A DNA stretch of 64,000 nucleotides, taken from Bremia lactucae (Eukaryota; Oomycota; Peronosporomycetes; Peronosporales; Peronosporaceae). The stretch covers positions 2,819,447 through 2,883,446 of the forward strand of contig NC_090611.1 in NCBI RefSeq assembly GCF_004359215.1, written 5' to 3'. Made by a program: the position numbers and the translations under genes. Positions 43,201 through 53,165 of the stretch are shown here, in pieces; the first letter of the stretch is position 1, and each line of letters starts with the position of its first letter. Under the pieces are notes generated by a model that had not been told where the DNA came from, ran no database searches, and saw only the letters and a list, made by a program, of their open reading frames with translations.

Positions 43201-44876
43201 TCGTGGACAATATCCACTTTCATAAGTGCGATTCTAGTTGCCAACAGCGAAGTACACGTATACTTTGCTCGCCCTCGGTGCCAACTCTGTCCCGGGAGGA
43301 GGCTGAGGCTTTGCAAGTTGCCACTTTAATAACAGAGTCGTATGTTGAGTTGTCACCAAAAGTTCGTAAGCTACTTGAACAAGGCTACGCCAGAGATGCC
43401 GAGTTTGAAGAAGCATGGAAAAGCTCCGAAACAAGTTCACTGTTTGTCAAGCAAGAAGAATTGTTGTTGTTGCGCAAATCAAATAAGCTTACACGTCTTT
43501 GCGTGCCCACCAACAACCGTTTGCGAACGAAAGTAATATCGGAATATCATGATTCGGCAATAGCTGCTCATCCGGACAATCGCAGAACATACTTGCGAGT
43601 GGCTCAGTGGTATTACTCGAAATCGTTGCAGAAAGACGTCAAGAATATGTCAAAACCTGTGAAATCTGCGCACGTTGGAAACATGATTATCAACGAAAAA
43701 ACGGATTACTTATGCCAATTTCAATACCGGATGCTTGCTGGCAAGTTGTGTCAATGGACTTCATACAGGGCTTCCTGTGTCCAATGGATTTGATGCCATC
43801 CTAACTGTTGTCGATAAGTTTTTCAAACGGACGAAGTACGCAGCAGTGCTCGTTAAGGACGATGCATGCACAACAGCAAAAGTATTTTTCGATGCTGTAG
43901 TTTGACACCATGGTCCTCCCGAAGTTACCATCAGTGACCGAAATAGCAAGTTCACGTCCATGTTTTGGAAGTCTTTGATGACGATCATCGGTGTTTGTCT
44001 AAGTATGACAACCGCTCATCGGGCTCAAGCCGATGGACAGACCGACCGCCAGAACCTTGTCGTAGAGGACGCGCTCAGATGCATGGTATCTTACCATGAC
44101 ACTGACTGGACCGAATACTTGGGAAGCATAGTGTATGCACACTCTACACTGGTTAGTGCATTTACTGGATGCTCTCCCTTTGAAATAGATACGGGAAGAA
44201 AGGAACGCTCTACATGGCAAAATGTACTGGGCTGATATAGCGAACCAAAGGAGATTGACATATACGCAAAAGAGTTTATCGAAGAACGAGCAAAGATCAT
44301 CGATCAGGCTCGCAGAAATCTTTTAAAGGCACAAGCTTCGCAAAAGCAATATTAAGATCAAAGCGCCGAATAAATATAGTTGAATTCAAGGTTGGAGATC
44401 TAGTTATGCTTGATACTCGCAGAATATCGTTGAAACACGCTGCGAAAGATATGGGGACACCAAGAGCTAAGTTTGCGGCAAGAAAGGTGGGGCCTTTCCA
44501 AATTATCAAAATGTTTAATCCTAATGTGGCAAGTCTTAAGTTACCACAAAGTATGAACAGGATTAATCCAACCTTTAATGTCGATGTTCTATCAAAGAAT
44601 GATGAACCGACACCGGAAAAGTTTTGAAGTCGTCCGATACCGAAAGCATCAAAATTCGTGGATAACGGCATAGCAGATCATCTTCAAGTTATTGAACGTC
44701 TCTTGGAGAAAAGCCGATTCAATCGTCAGCCATACTGGCTCGTACAATGGCATGGTGAAACTTAGGAAGAAGCCAGCTGGGAAAAAGAGAAACAAAATCG
44801 TTATGTCTCCCACTGGAAGGAGCTCGTCGCAGATTTCAATCAGCGTCAACGAGAGATCAAATTGGGGAGAATGTAA
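43201..44876 (+). pseudogene. Gypsy D integrase and chromodomain
   Basis: Zinc domain (YHDSAIAAHP ... CEICARWK, 43545-43665). Core: VSMDFIQGF near 43755, VTISDRNSKF near 43930 and DGQTDRQNLVVED near 44035. The GPY/F-like region reads RKVGPFQIIKMF near 44485. The chromodomain near 44670-44790 reads HLQVIERLLEKSRFNRQPYWLVQWHGET-stop-EEASWE. The stop codon TAA of pol overlaps the 3' LTR start by five bases. Confidence 0.88.
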
Positions 44877-45119
44877 GGACCAGTCAAGTCGCTGAACTCT
44901 TGACCACTCATTTCGATTTATCTTTTAAACCATTCAATTTCTTTGATTTAATTTTTCACATGCACCATAATAAAAACAAGTAAAAAGGTTTGCGCAATTA
45001 AGAGAGATGATACTTAATACGAATTAAATTTAGGATAGGCGATACCTACAGGAGTATACCAAAAGTATCGGCTAGTAAGCTAATTTTAATTAAGTCGGAA
45101 TTTACCCTCATTCCTGACA
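44872..45119 (+). repeat. 3' LTR, Gypsy D
   Basis: TGTAAGGACC...TTCCTGACA, preceded by a purine tract (TTGGGGAGAA) and followed by the target duplication CTCAG. Confidence 0.95.
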
Positions 45120-45124
45120 CTCAG

Positions 45125-45365
45125 CATGCAGCGTGCCGGATGCATTTAATAAGTATTATAACATCATGATCGAGTGCGGCATCGATGTGAAGGTATTGTG
45201 CAGCGACAACGGTGGAGGATATCGGAAAACGAAGACGGAGCGGATCTGCGGCGCAAGATATTCAAGCAATTATCACGGTGCCACATCTTGAATAAAAAAG
45301 AATGGCAGAGCGAGTGAACTGGACGTTGCTCAAGATGTCACGTCACCTTTTTAAGCAGCAAGTGT
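45125..45365 (+). pseudogene. Copia integrase core segment, inverted
   Basis: Plus strand: CGIDVKVLCSDNGGGY near 45175 and, after an indel, AERVNWTLLKMSRHLF near 45310-45345, the DNGGE and NGxAERxN motifs of Copia integrase. The Copia pieces on either side are on the minus strand, so this ~240-bp part is inverted relative to them. Confidence 0.75.
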
Positions 45366-46140
45366 ATATAAGTGTATCGACTCTTCGTACTTAAGAAATT
45401 CGTACCCACAATGGAAGCCGGCGCAATCGATCTCAGCACATTCTATCACACGGTGGGGTCCACGTGGCAGCTCTCCCTTGTAGTTAGCTCATTTCTACGC
45501 TCATGAACATCTTTCGACCTTGCTTTGTGGTTGCGTACACGTCGCACACTCTGCAGCGTTCAAGCACTCTCTGCTAATGCTGCCACTCTTAATGAGTGTT
45601 GATTATCGAAAATGACACGCATCCGAGCCGACGATGTCAAAGCTCCGCTTCGTCTTGAACGACGTGGTGCTCGTTATTTTTAACGATGTTTCGTAAAATA
45701 TCAGTATCCTTCGTTGCGACGACTTGACCCCCTTTGATCACGATGCATTCTTTTCGTGTTATTTTCGATCTATATCCCGCAACCCACTGCCGTCGACAGT
45801 GGAAACAGGTTCCTGTTGAGATCTTAAATACGGAGCGCATTTTTCAGACGCGCGTCCGCCCAGTGCATGCCGCTCTAAACGCGTAGAGCCACTGTCCCTT
45901 GTCTAAGTATTGTTAGCCACCGGCCGTTTTCTGCCTTAGGCACGATGTGTGTTGTCGTGTCTTCGGCATATTCGACATACGCTTCCCAGATATACACTTA
46001 TGTGCCGTCGCTCCACAGTCAATATTCCAGCAGTTGCTCCTGCTTCCTTTAACGGCATCAAGTGCCACGTTCGAGCGGTCGTTGCTTTTTTCGCAACTTC
46101 CGCTTGACTTTCCCGTCTCTCTTGGCGCCTCTCCACGTTA
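45366..46140 (-). pseudogene. Copia protease to integrase N-terminal part
   Basis: Minus strand: NIDCGATAHKCISGKRMSNM near 46020-45960 (protease, W..D.GA..H type), GYRSKITRKECIVIKGGQVVATKD near 45770-45700 and SRYTYIHLLLKK near 45350-45385 (start of integrase core). Same element as 38071-39229, split by Gypsy D. Confidence 0.75.
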
Positions 46141-46629
46141 AGTTTTTCTCTTACTTAATGTGTGCCGAATTTGTTTTGCACTTTCTCGACGATCAACTTG
46201 CTGAAGAGGTCATTAAGGCTGAAAAGTGTGAGCTTATTCGAAATGCCTATACTAAGCTCTTATACGAGGCCGACAGGCTATGCGACAGTGTCCGACCTAA
46301 GTCTTCCTCATTCGGCGGCAATTCGCTCCCTTCATTCCAGGACAACTCTTGACGTGCGCGCTCACCGATGATGGGGTAAACTTAAATGACGAAAGAGTTT
46401 CCTTGAGAAAGAGCAAATTGGCGTCCGATGACAAACTTTAAGCACCATCTAAGCCTCCCGCGCGCTCCCGTAACCGATAACATGCTTGAGCTGGGCGTCG
46501 CTCAGATTAAGAACAATAGCCACGTCCGCTTGCTGCTCCAGGCCGTAACAACTTCCGAACCGTTAGCCACGACCTTCTATGGTACAATCGAACACTGATT
46601 ATGACATGAGACACACTTCTGGTAGCTTG
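46141..46629. other. No supported feature
   Basis: Short plus-strand open stretches (to 46371) without a recognised motif. Possibly the gag side of the Copia relic. Confidence 0.4.
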
Positions 46630-46758
46630 TGTAACGGGGCATTCCTGGCATGTACTGCTTCAGTACAAGCCCACTTTGCATTCCTTCAGCGCGAGTGGTA
46701 CTTCACGTACCATAGTACGTGCAGAGCAAGACTCTCTTTACAACATTTGTTTTAAAGA
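46630..46758 (-). repeat. LTR, family B, partial
   Basis: TGTAACGGGGCATTCC through the TACTGCTTCAGTACAAG and ACGTACCATAGTACGTGCAGAG segments, oriented like the LTR at 13789. It stops where an oppositely oriented LTR B begins. Confidence 0.8.
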
Positions 46759-47223
46759 TGTAACGGGGTGTATCGTTACATGAAATCAACACTTAAAGGT
46801 CATTATTTATTATATTATATAAAAGGTAGATACTATTTGGAGAATATTACTTTACATGGTAATATTCTAAAAGCTTATCCATTCGTAGATATAGACTGTT
46901 ATATATACTTTCTCCGCGGTCCAGTCAGCGCTGGGCGCGTGCAAAGAGAAAGACAAATAAGACTTTTAGTACATGTTTTGTATTAGTTTATAATTAAGTT
47001 AGTATTAAGTAGATAGACAAGAAAACTTTATTATATAAATACAGTTTTCATTTAACCCTCTCTGAAGCAAGTGTATTAAAGAGAGTCTTCCTCTGCACGT
47101 ACTAGTGTACGTTAAGTGACGTGAGGCACCACTTGCACTGAGGTAGTGCGAAGTGGACTTGCACTGAGGTAGTGCGAAGTGGACTTGCACTGAAGCAGTC
47201 TAAGTTGGCAGTGCCACGTTACA
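46759..47223 (+). repeat. LTR, family B, plus orientation
   Basis: TGTAACGGGGTGTATCG to CCACGTTACA, full length. Contains an extra ~26-bp tandem unit (GTGGACTTGCACTGAGGTAGTGCGAA type) at 47136-47195 not seen in other copies. It directly abuts 46630-46758, forming a head-to-head LTR pair. Confidence 0.88.
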
Positions 47224-47284
47224 AAAACTAAAAAAAATAAAAGAGGTCGAAGGTTAGATTCTAAAGGGTTCATGTCTGTGGGTA

Positions 47285-47712
47285 TGTTACGGGCTAAAGT
47301 TGCCCTAATGTTACACAGTCCCCGTTAAGTACAATTGTTGTACTTAAGGGGATGGTCAATTACTAAATTAAGTAATTAAACCCAGCACTCGGCTGTGGTG
47401 CATATATGTGATGTATGTGACGCATATAGGTGCATTCACATTAGGAGGGATGACGCCCAGCGTCATCCGTGATGACGGCTAGCGTCATCCGTTACGCGAG
47501 GTATCTAGAAAGATACGCTCGCAATACATTAAGTGTTATCTATAAAGATGACATTTGATTAATAAAAATAGGTATTTATATTTAATACGATTAAATATAA
47601 AATCAGTCTGAAGACTACTTCCTACTTGGTAAGTGCGCACGAGGAGCCGGATTACCGCTCCCGTGACGACACTTAACTAAAGTATTTAGTGCGTTGAGTG
47701 AGGTCTCTCGGC
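47285..47712 (+). repeat. LTR, family A, 3'-truncated
   Basis: Begins TGTTACGGGCTAAAG and follows the family A LTR to the GTGCGTTGAGTGAGG segment, then passes into integrase sequence. An extra GATGACG repeat is present near 47449-47485. Confidence 0.85.
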
Positions 47713-48190
47713 GGTATCATAGGCGATTTTGATGCTAAAAGCGTGAGCGAGGCTCAACGCTTTGTGGATGAGCGATTAACCATCACACGTAAAGTCCGTG
47801 ACGCAATGGCAAGCGCACAGGACAAACAAAAAGAGATGAGGACCGAAATGGTCGCAAAAAAATGAACGCTATAGAGTGGGTGAAAAAGTACTATTAAGTA
47901 CTGCTTTCCTACCTAAAAATGCAATTTCTGTACTACCTAGAGTACTACGAAGTTGTTGCCGCGTTTCATTGGGCCCTTTACGGTGGTAGAAGAGGATGGA
48001 GACCTTAAGTATAGGCTCACCCTTCCCCCGTATATGAAGACGCACTCCGTATTTTACGTGGGTCGTCTGAAACAATGTGTAGACCCAAATGAGGTCACAT
48101 ATCCCCATCCGTCTAAGGATACCGATGGTGACGCCGACTGTGAGTCGAGCGTCATTTGGGTGAGGGGGACGGTGAAGGCGAAAATCTATC
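47713..48190 (+). pseudogene. Gypsy family A integrase C-terminal fragment
   Basis: Plus strand: DAKSVSEAQRFVDERL, then in another frame RLTLPPYMKTHSVFYVGRLKQCVDPNEVTYPHPSKD. This is the clearest copy of the family A integrase end. It is cut at ~48190, where minus-strand gag begins. Confidence 0.85.
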
Positions 48191-48790
48191 GGACTGGTAT
48201 ATCGCGCAAATCTTTTCCTTAAGGATCGCCCATGTAGGGAACGCCTTTCTGTCCGACATAAGCGCCGTGTAAGCCCACTCTGAGGCCTTATCGCTCAGAT
48301 GCGACATGGCAAACGACACCATCCGGCTGTCGTCCTCGATGAGCTGCGCGACACCGCATTGCTCCACGGCTAACAGCTAGTGGACAATCGTGTAGGCTGA
48401 AGCTCCATCGAACGTGGGCGTGTCCATCCAAATGGGTCACGGCTGATGCGCCAGGGCAGAGAGCATCTCAACAGTCTTGTCGAGAGCCTCGCTCCGAGCC
48501 TGCTCATGCCTCAGCTCATCCTGAGTCTGAGTGACGGACTCCGCCGAAGCATGGTTCTGTGCCTCGGACGCGGCCCTCCGCTGTCCGAGCACGAATTCCT
48601 CAAACTGCTCCAACTGAGCAACATGTTGCTCAAGAGGACTACCCAGGAGCCTGACCTGCGCCATAAGACCTGCCACCTCCCGATGATGTTCGGGGAGGTG
48701 GGGGAAATGAGCCCAATCAAAACTGAGGCTCATCCTCACGTACACACGCAGAGATGCGGGTCGTGGGAAGGATTTCAAGGGCTACCAAGT
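48191..48790 (-). pseudogene. Gypsy family A gag, N-terminal half
   Basis: Minus strand from 48778: PRPASLRVYVRMSLSFDWAHFPHLPEHHREVAGLMAQ, EQFEEFVLGQRRAASEAQ, then a frameshift and QCGVAQLIEDDSRMVSFAMSHL ... FPTWAILKEKI ending at ~48200. It follows an LTR A end and PBS-like CTTGGTAGCCCTTG on the minus strand, so this is the gag start. Confidence 0.88.
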
Positions 48791-48913
48791 GTTGGCGGGC
48801 ACGTCGTAATGCGGCCACGCTCTACTTATACACACACCCTAGCACAGCGAGGAAGCGGTTTAACCAGCTTCTCTTGCGTGCAGTAAGGTAGTTGTGGTGG
48901 GCGCGTTAGCGGT
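48791..48913 (-). repeat. LTR, family A, end fragment
   Basis: Reverse complement of the last ~120 bp of LTR A, ending CCCGCCAACA next to the gag start. The outer part is replaced by minus-strand integrase at 48914. Confidence 0.85.
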
Positions 48914-49862
48914 CGTTCATAAGGCGTGTTTTATTGACTACTGCTAAACTGGCAGGGTCACGAGGGCAAGTTTCTGTCTTTGAGATGATACCCTCAAGGG
49001 TCATCGTCATGTTGACGAAACTATGTTTCTCTTCCGCACCGAGCATAGTGAGGGACCCTCCCGTACTAAGACTCGGGCTGCGCACATACGACACTGCGTC
49101 CGAGGATGGCGCAGTCCGTTAATTAAAACGGTGTCTCACCCATACTAGCGTGGACACTGTTATTTATAGCGAACTCCACAAAGGGCACTAGCTTGCTCCA
49201 CTCTTTGGGAGTTGCTATAGTGCGTAAGACATCCGCCACGACCCGAGTGGCACGTTCTATTTGACCAACGGTCTGGGGATGATCTGTGGTCGACATGTGG
49301 AGCTTGCTACCTAGCAGCTCGAACATATGTCGCCAGGAAAACAGACGTGAAACGTGGACCCCGGTCCGATACTATGGACTCAGGCATCTCGTGTAGTCGG
49401 AAACATGATCCAGGAACAAGAGAGCTGCCTCCTTGCCTGTGATCGATTATATGGTGCTAAATGCACCATTTTGCTCAGTCTGTCTACAAAGACGACTAGC
49501 CCCGTCCAGTTTTTATGATCGGGCGGCATGCCAAACATGAAGTCCAGACCTATGACTTCCAACAGTTAATTGGAGTCGGTAGCGGCTTCAGTGGCGCACT
49601 GCTGGACGGTGCAGGCTAAATGCGCTGACACTGTTCGCAAGAGCAAATATAGTAGGAAACCCATCCATATAGGTGTGGCCACCAAAATTCCTCTGACACT
49701 CGTAAAAATGTCTTTTCACGGCCCAGATGCCCACTAGATGGCGCACCATGGAGCTAGTGAAGGATCATAGCTTGAGATCTGTGTCATGGGGTACATAGAT
49801 TCTCAAGGGATCATAAGATGACAGCTGATGCCATGACAGGCCATCGCTGTAGCTTAAGCGAT
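48914..49862 (-). pseudogene. Gypsy family A integrase, element A2
   Basis: Minus strand: VIGLDFMFGMPPDHKNWTGLVVFVDRLSKMVHLAP (49562-49450, first catalytic Asp present), HMSTTDHPQTVGQIERATRVVADVLRTIATPKEW and LVPFVEFAINNSVHASMGETPF (49300-49123). DGQTER has become VGQIER. The C-terminal end is missing. Confidence 0.9.
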
Positions 49863-50480
49863 TTAGCTGTGCGACGGAAGGGAAACCTTTCGTCCACTGA
49901 AGTGATCCAACAGCAGACGACAGTGGTCGTCCTGACTGTATCTCTCTTTAATCTCAGAGGCCAATGAGCTCGTCACGTGGTATGTCTTCATGGCTGCCAA
50001 CGTCGACGGCTGAAATTGTGCTTTCGCACGAGACACACTTTTCTGGTGTCTAATTTCGAAGTCTGGTCTGCGCGATAAAGCGTCAGCCAAGACATTCGAC
50101 TTATTCGGCTTATATTCAACTTTGAAATTAAATTTAGAGAAGAATGTGAGCCATCTATCCATTCTAGGTGAGAGGTGCGGTGAGTTTATTGCGGTCCGCA
50201 ATGATGCACGATCCGTGTAAACCACAAATTGTTCGGTGCCCAGTAGGTGCACACGAAATTTGACAAAAGCTTACTTTATTAAAAGTAGCTCTTTGTCATG
50301 CACAGGGTAATTCAGTTCCGCGGCTTTTAAAAGCCGGGACTGATAAGAGATGACACGGTCAAAGCCGTCGTCATCCTTCTGCATGAGCGCGCTGCCGATT
50401 GCAAAATTACTTGCATCGCAGACGACGCTAAAGGGCTTATCCGCGTCTGGCAATGCCAAGACCGGTGCCTCTACAAGAGA
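49863..50480 (-). pseudogene. Gypsy family A RNase H, element A2
   Basis: Minus strand: ADKPFSVVCDASNFAIGSALMQKDDDGFDRVISYQSRLLK, YPVHDKELL, then after one frameshift HLLGTEQFVVYTDRASLRTAINS and NVLADALSRRPDFE. One indel from continuous coding. Confidence 0.92.
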
Positions 50481-51400
50481 TTGCTTCACTGATGTGAACG
50501 CATCTTCTTGTTCTTTTAACCAAACCCATTCTGTGTCCTTTTTAAGGAGATCAGATAATGGTTTAGTTTGCTCCGCATAATTCTTGCTATACTTATGCAA
50601 GTAATTAGCGAGCCCTAGGAATTGGCGCAAATCCTTCACATGCCGTGGGATTGGCCATTCCTTTACTGATTTTACCTTGTCTGGGTCTGCTCGTACACCA
50701 TGTGTACCAACGATGCAGCCCAGTACAGGTATCTCAGGGACCCCTATGACGCACTTTTGCAAGTTGACGTACAATTGGGCGTCCTTTAAAGTCTGCAACA
50801 CAGCGTCTAAATGACGCTTGTGCGACTCTATTGCGCTCAGCCCGTCCTCGGCCCTACTATGCACGAATACATCGTCAAAGTAATGAGGCGCGTAGGCACG
50901 GTGCTGACGCATCACGTGAGCCACCACTCGGTTGAATGTCGCTGGTGCGTTTTTCAAACCTTGGGGCATCACAAGCCACTCCCAAAGCATACCGCTTGGG
51001 GTGCTTACTGCCGTTTTGGCTACATCGGACTCTCTCATGAGTACCTGATACTAGCCATCCTTCAAATTCAACGGGAAAAGATAGTTGACTTTCCCATGGA
51101 GTTCAACAAGACATCTGTCCGCGGGATTGGCGCTTGCGCCGGTACGGTCGCCGTATTCAGCTTATTGTAAGCATGAACCACGCGCCATCCACCTGTGGCT
51201 TTACGCACACAAAAGGTCGGGCTGCAGTGAGGCGATTTGCTCTCACGCACATGTCCCGCCTTGGCTCGCTTCTCGAAGAACTCATCGATATAATCGACTT
51301 GTTCTTTCGGCAACGGCCATTGCCTGGTTACACAATACTTGGTACCAGGTTCGAGGTCTATCTCGTGCCCGATGCCCCTATCTGCTAGTAGGCGGCTCGG
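50481..51400 (-). pseudogene. Gypsy family A reverse transcriptase, element A2
   Basis: The best-preserved RT in the window. One frame (51625-51068) covers the linker through EIDLEPGTKYCVTRQWPLPKEQ, HVRESKSPHCSPTFCVRKATGG and VLLNSMGKS. The next (51038-50271, 255 codons) holds MPQGLKNAPATFNRV, HYFDDVFVHSRAEDG, VLGCIVGTHGVRADPDKVKS and FLGLANYLHKYSKNYAEQTKPLSDLL. Only the segment near 51040-51070 (expected LDLKDG) is disrupted. Confidence 0.92.
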
Positions 51401-52560
51401 CACATCTTCTGGGAGGACATTGCGAAGTTCCCACAGAACCTTAAATAACGGACAGTCTCTCCAGATATCCCATCCTTGAGCAGCGAACCGTTTCTTTTTG
51501 TCCGTTTCTAGGACGCTCTCGTCCATTGTGGACGACGAGCAACACTCCACCAAGTTCTCTTCTGGAACTGGTGTGACTATTTTTGGATCTTTCCTTCCTT
51601 TAATTCGGCAAGGGACCGATCTCACGACATATCCGGGAGATTTACTATCTCCTCGGCAGATTTAAAGACTTGCCAAGCACCTCAACTGAGGATGCCTTCG
51701 CAATTTCGTCTTTGACGGCCTTGAACACCTCGTTCGAAGGCCCGTCCTCTTTATTTAAGACTGAATTAAAGGTCACTCGTTTAGACGTGCCTTTGATCGT
51801 CCTAATCTGTCGGGTACTCGTTCTTCGAGTCACCATGGTCTTTTTCTGGGAAGCGGGCCGTTGCACTCCTGGCTAACGCACCCCTTCCAATCGCACCAGG
51901 CTCTAGGCACTGTGCCGATTCAAGCGACGCATGACTTCCTGTCAGCTCGCCGTCTACTGCAACAGGCTTTTATCTCTGTGCAGGACATTCGGACGCATGA
52001 CTACTTGTCATCGTCTTTTTCACTACCCCAGTCTCCACAAGCTGTGTAGGAATTCGTGACGTTTGACATTCCGTCAACACACCCTCAACTGTGGTTGACA
52101 CGACATCAGTTGCATACGCCTCTCGCAGGAGCACATCCTTTCTGATTTCCTGCGAAGAGTTCGCAGCTGTGTGTGTACGCCAGTCTATCCAAGGTCGGTG
52201 TTTTGCCAACCATGGCATGCGTAGCATGAGGTCATACGAACTCTCCATACCTAGTACTGTGAACTTATCTTTACAACATAAGTCACTAAAGCTGAAGGCG
52301 AGTTCTACCTGAACTTCGTCAGACTTAACGAGCGCGCCGTTTGCTAAACGAACAGTCGTCTCTTCTCGCTTGCCATCCTGGGAAAGCGACTCAAACATCG
52401 CCAGTCTCTTTCTTAGAGCTGCGAGTTTCACAAACTTTTGTGATGCACCCGAATCGGGTCATCACCTGGTCATAGCGTCTTACATGAGCGCTATAGACCA
52501 GCAGGGTTGAGGTCCGAAATTTCGAGACCTCAGCGACTATGCTACCCATTTGTTCCACAA
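51401..52560 (-). pseudogene. Gypsy family A protease and linker, element A2
   Basis: Minus strand: protease body RLAMFESLSQDGKREETTVRLANG ... LGMESSYDLMLRMPWLAKHRPWIDWRT (52400-52170). The active-site LLVDSGAS segment near 52450 carries a short deletion relative to copy 1080-1130. Linker STRQIRTIKGTSKRVTFNSV near 51830-51770. Confidence 0.85.
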
Positions 52561-52592
52561 CTCTGAACTTAGGAGTAGCTTCAGAGTCCGTG

Positions 52593-53165
52593 TCAGTAGA
52601 ACATCCCGCCCCTACTGCGCTCCTGCATTCCCGACCCCTCAGTGGTCGATGCAGAACTCATGCGTCTCGCACGCTGGTTCTTGCCATCGCCCTTTGTGCA
52701 GGGAGTCCTCTTGCTAGGCGTCTTCGCACCAGCAAGGACCCTTGCATAGCAGCGAGCCATCATATGGCCGTGCTTGCCGCATTTGTAACAGGCAACGTTT
52801 GCTTTGCCCAACTCCATGGGAGTGGCATCTGACCTCTCGGTCGACGGCTTATACAAAGCTGTCGCCGAGGCACTGTTGTAGAATTTCTCCTCAACCAAGG
52901 CAATTTAGATTGCCTCTTCCACCGTCGATGGCACCTTTCCGAAAAGGGTCTGTCGCGAGGGGCCATGCCGTAGTCCCTTAAGGTGCTCCGGAATCGGATT
53001 AATGGTAATGGACGCCGACAGCGAGCGCATCTCTTGCACATACTCTTGTAGATATCGCTTCGCCTGTCGCGCTCCAAAGAAGCGCGCCTGAAGCAACACT
53101 TCGTGGTTCAGCGGCTGACGCCTCCCACAAAAAACAGAACTTGAAGAGCGAGGGACATCACGCAT
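52593..53165 (-). pseudogene. Gypsy family A gag, C-terminal half (element A2)
   Basis: Minus strand: PLNHEVLLQARFFGARQAKRYLQEYVQEMRSLSASI (53110-53010), GLRHGPSRQTLFGKVPSTVEEAI, ALYKPSTERSDATPMELGKANVACYKCGKHGHMMARC (knuckle intact). The N-terminal half is missing; the sequence beyond ~53110 belongs to the antisense/chromodomain block. Confidence 0.9.

Larger units (their letters stand above)
39235..45119 (+). mobile_element. Gypsy family D element with both LTRs and target-site duplication
   Basis: 5885 bp bounded by LTRs of 249 and 248 bp (TGTAAGGACC...TTCCTGACA) and flanked by CTCAG on both sides (39230-39234, 45120-45124). PBS, gag, protease, RT, RNase H, integrase, chromodomain and purine tract are in order on the plus strand. 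LTRs differ at many sites and the coding part has several frameshifts and stops, so it is an old full-length copy. It lies within a Copia relic. Confidence 0.95.

Noticed and set aside
46162..46371. Plus-strand frames as an effector or host gene
   Set aside because: No signal peptide or known motif, adjacent to Copia relics, and low-complexity Ser/Leu composition.
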